This document shows positions 4,891-6,030 of a DNA stretch of 6,030 nt, one piece after another (within the stretch, counting starts at the first letter, position 1; every line of letters begins with the position of its first letter). The position numbers were made by a program, and so were the translations under genes. Under the pieces are notes generated by a model that saw only the letters and a program-made list of their open reading frames with translations, did not search any database and was not told the origin of the DNA. Source of the stretch: Acidobacteriota bacterium (lineage in GTDB: Bacteria; Acidobacteriota; Terriglobia; Terriglobales; Acidobacteriaceae). The stretch covers positions 1 to 6,030 of the forward strand of contig QIAW01000613.1 in the NCBI GenBank assembly GCA_003225655.1. The letters run 5' to 3'.

Positions 4891-6030
4891 ATGAAGCGCT
4901 TTTTGTGGTTGTTTATCCTGGTTTTTATCACCGCAGCGGCGAAACCATCTGCGGCTGATACCCGCATTATTGTGCGCGATACTTTGGGCTCTGCGGCAAT
5001 GAATGCTACATGCACCCTGCTGGGCTGCACTGTGGACTGGGGACTTGGCGACCCCGGCGGGCAGCTATTCCTGGTTATCCTCCCGGACGCATTGGATCCG
5101 GCCCTATCCATCGCACAGCTTTTGACCCTGCCGGGAATCACCGCTGTTGAAATTGATCAGGTTGTGAATGTTCAGGGAGCCACTGCGACAGCTCCGCCCC
5201 CTGCGCTTTACGACAACGCTCCCATGGACTACTACGGCACCACGGTCAGGCACGGGTACGTGTACCAGCCGGCCAATCAGATCATCCGGACCCTGGAGAC
5301 GCAAAGTCAATTTGGGACCGCCGGAGCCGGGATTGTGGCCGTGATTGACACCGGCGTAGATACGACCCACCCCGTACTGCAGCCGGTAGTGGTCCCCGGC
5401 TATGATTTCGTTCACAACACCAACAATGCGGACGAAAAGGGTGACATAGATCAGTCAACGGAAGCGGTTTTGGACGGCGACAGTGGCCAACCGTGCCGAG
5501 TGAATCAATCCACGGAAGCGGTGCTCGATCAATCCACCGAAGCCGTGCTCGATGGCAATCCCGCGTACGCCGCCTTTGGCCATGGCAGCATGACCTCCGG
5601 TGTGGTCCATCTGGTGGCCCCCCGGGCGAAAATCATGCCACTCAAAGCGTTTCGGGCCGATGGTACTGGCTATGCCTCTGACGTCCTGCGCGCCATCTAC
5701 TACGCCGCCGGTCATAGCGCCAAAGTCATCAATATGAGCTTCAGCTTTGCGCAGCCATCGCCTGAACTGAAGAACGCAATTACGTATGCAACCAACAGGG
5801 GATTGATTTGTGTTGCCGCAGCAGGCAATGACGGCTTGCAAGCCATGGTCTATCCCGCCGGCCTCAAGAATGTCATGGGAATCGCCTCCACCGACAACTA
5901 CGATGTCCGTTCCACCTTCGCCAACTATGGATCGTCGCTGGTGTGGGTTGCTGCTCCCGGTGAAGGGGTCGTGACCGTGTATCCCTTCGGACATTACGCT
6001 GCCGCGTGGGGAACATCCTTCAGTACACCT
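4891..6030 (+). CDS. Secreted S8 family (subtilisin-like) serine protease, 3' end outside window
   Basis: The frame is open from ATG 4891 to the window end, giving 380 residues with no stop. Residues 1-22 form a signal peptide: MKR, a hydrophobic core, then a likely cut after SAA at 22, so the protein is exported. Residues about 23-97 resemble an inhibitor I9-type propeptide, which folds the protease and is then removed. The catalytic triad is complete: D153 in VAVIDTGVD, H231 in FGHGSMTSG and S376 in GTSFSTP. N313 in AAAGND fits the oxyanion-hole asparagine. Between D153 and H231 is an unusual insert with three QSTEAVLD copies. The end of the catalytic domain and any C-terminal domain are not seen. 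The preceding 188-nt leader suggests separate control. Its place after the sigma, CHAT and anti-sigma-like genes makes it a candidate output of that set, by inference. The S8 assignment is very secure; the substrate is unknown. Confidence 0.95.
   Translation, partial: MKRFLWLFILVFITAAAKPSAADTRIIVRDTLGSAAMNATCTLLGCTVDWGLGDPGGQLFLVILPDALDPALSIAQLLTLPGITAVEIDQVVNVQGATATAPPPALYDNAPMDYYGTTVRHGYVYQPANQIIRTLETQSQFGTAGAGIVAVIDTGVDTTHPVLQPVVVPGYDFVHNTNNADEKGDIDQSTEAVLDGDSGQPCRVNQSTEAVLDQSTEAVLDGNPAYAAFGHGSMTSGVVHLVAPRAKIMPLKAFRADGTGYASDVLRAIYYAAGHSAKVINMSFSFAQPSPELKNAITYATNRGLICVAAAGNDGLQAMVYPAGLKNVMGIASTDNYDVRSTFANYGSSLVWVAAPGEGVVTVYPFGHYAAAWGTSFSTP
5452..5553 (+). repeat. Three in-frame 24-nt repeats encoding QSTEAVLD in the subtilase
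   Basis: Copies lie at 5452-5475 (residues 188-195), 5506-5529 (206-213) and 5530-5553 (214-221); the last two are directly adjacent. The peptide is identical in all three, while the DNA differs at 6 of 24 positions between copies 1 and 2 and at 2 of 24 between copies 2 and 3, always synonymously. Each copy is preceded by Asp or Asn. The insert sits between the catalytic Asp and His. Confidence 0.9.

Noticed and set aside
5455..5994. Long open frame on the minus strand with internal repeats
   Set aside because: It is antisense to the well-supported S8 catalytic domain, its repeats mirror the QSTEAVLD codons, and it has no recognisable domain.
1..6030. CRISPR array or Cas gene to go with the TPR-CHAT protein
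   Set aside because: No regularly spaced repeats and no Cas-like protein were seen; the only repeats are the short ones listed as features.

Overview
The window looks like chromosomal DNA from a soil-type bacterium, most likely an Acidobacteriota member. That placement is inference from the style of the proteins, especially the sigma / TPR-CHAT / zinc-finger-like / subtilase set; there is no rRNA or other marker gene here. All supported genes lie on the + strand. No tRNA, rRNA, insertion sequence or CRISPR array was seen.

Layout. (1) 1-480: the 3' end of a family 5 solute-binding protein gene (peptide or nickel type ABC transporter), cut by the window start. (2) 405-1007: a small sigma-70 (ECF-like) sigma factor whose most upstream usual start lies inside the solute-binding gene. 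(3) 1004-3901: a 965-residue TPR-CHAT protein, a caspase-like cysteine protease with an intact His/Cys pair, joined to the sigma gene by a 4-nt GTGA overlap. (4) 3902-4045: a short pyrimidine-rich spacer. (5) 4046-4702: a 218-residue soluble protein with an anti-sigma-like His/Cys zinc-binding N-terminus and a beta-rich C-terminus. (6) 4703-4890: an AT-rich spacer with a 14-nt direct repeat and a long stem-loop. (7) 4891-6030: a secreted subtilisin-like (S8) protease, cut by the window end four residues after its catalytic serine.

Reading as a system. The sigma factor, the TPR-CHAT protease, the putative zinc-finger regulator and the exported subtilase appear to form one functional cluster. 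The parts are those of a protease-controlled transcription switch: a sigma factor, a candidate cytoplasmic inhibitor, a caspase-like protease with a large TPR sensor region, and a secreted protease that could be an output. This resembles in outline the type III-E CRISPR accessory set (TPR-CHAT Csx29, Csx30 and a sigma factor), but no CRISPR component is visible here. The link between the genes is inference from gene order and domains. The most distinctive sequence detail is a triplicated QSTEAVLD peptide inserted between the catalytic Asp and His of the subtilase.
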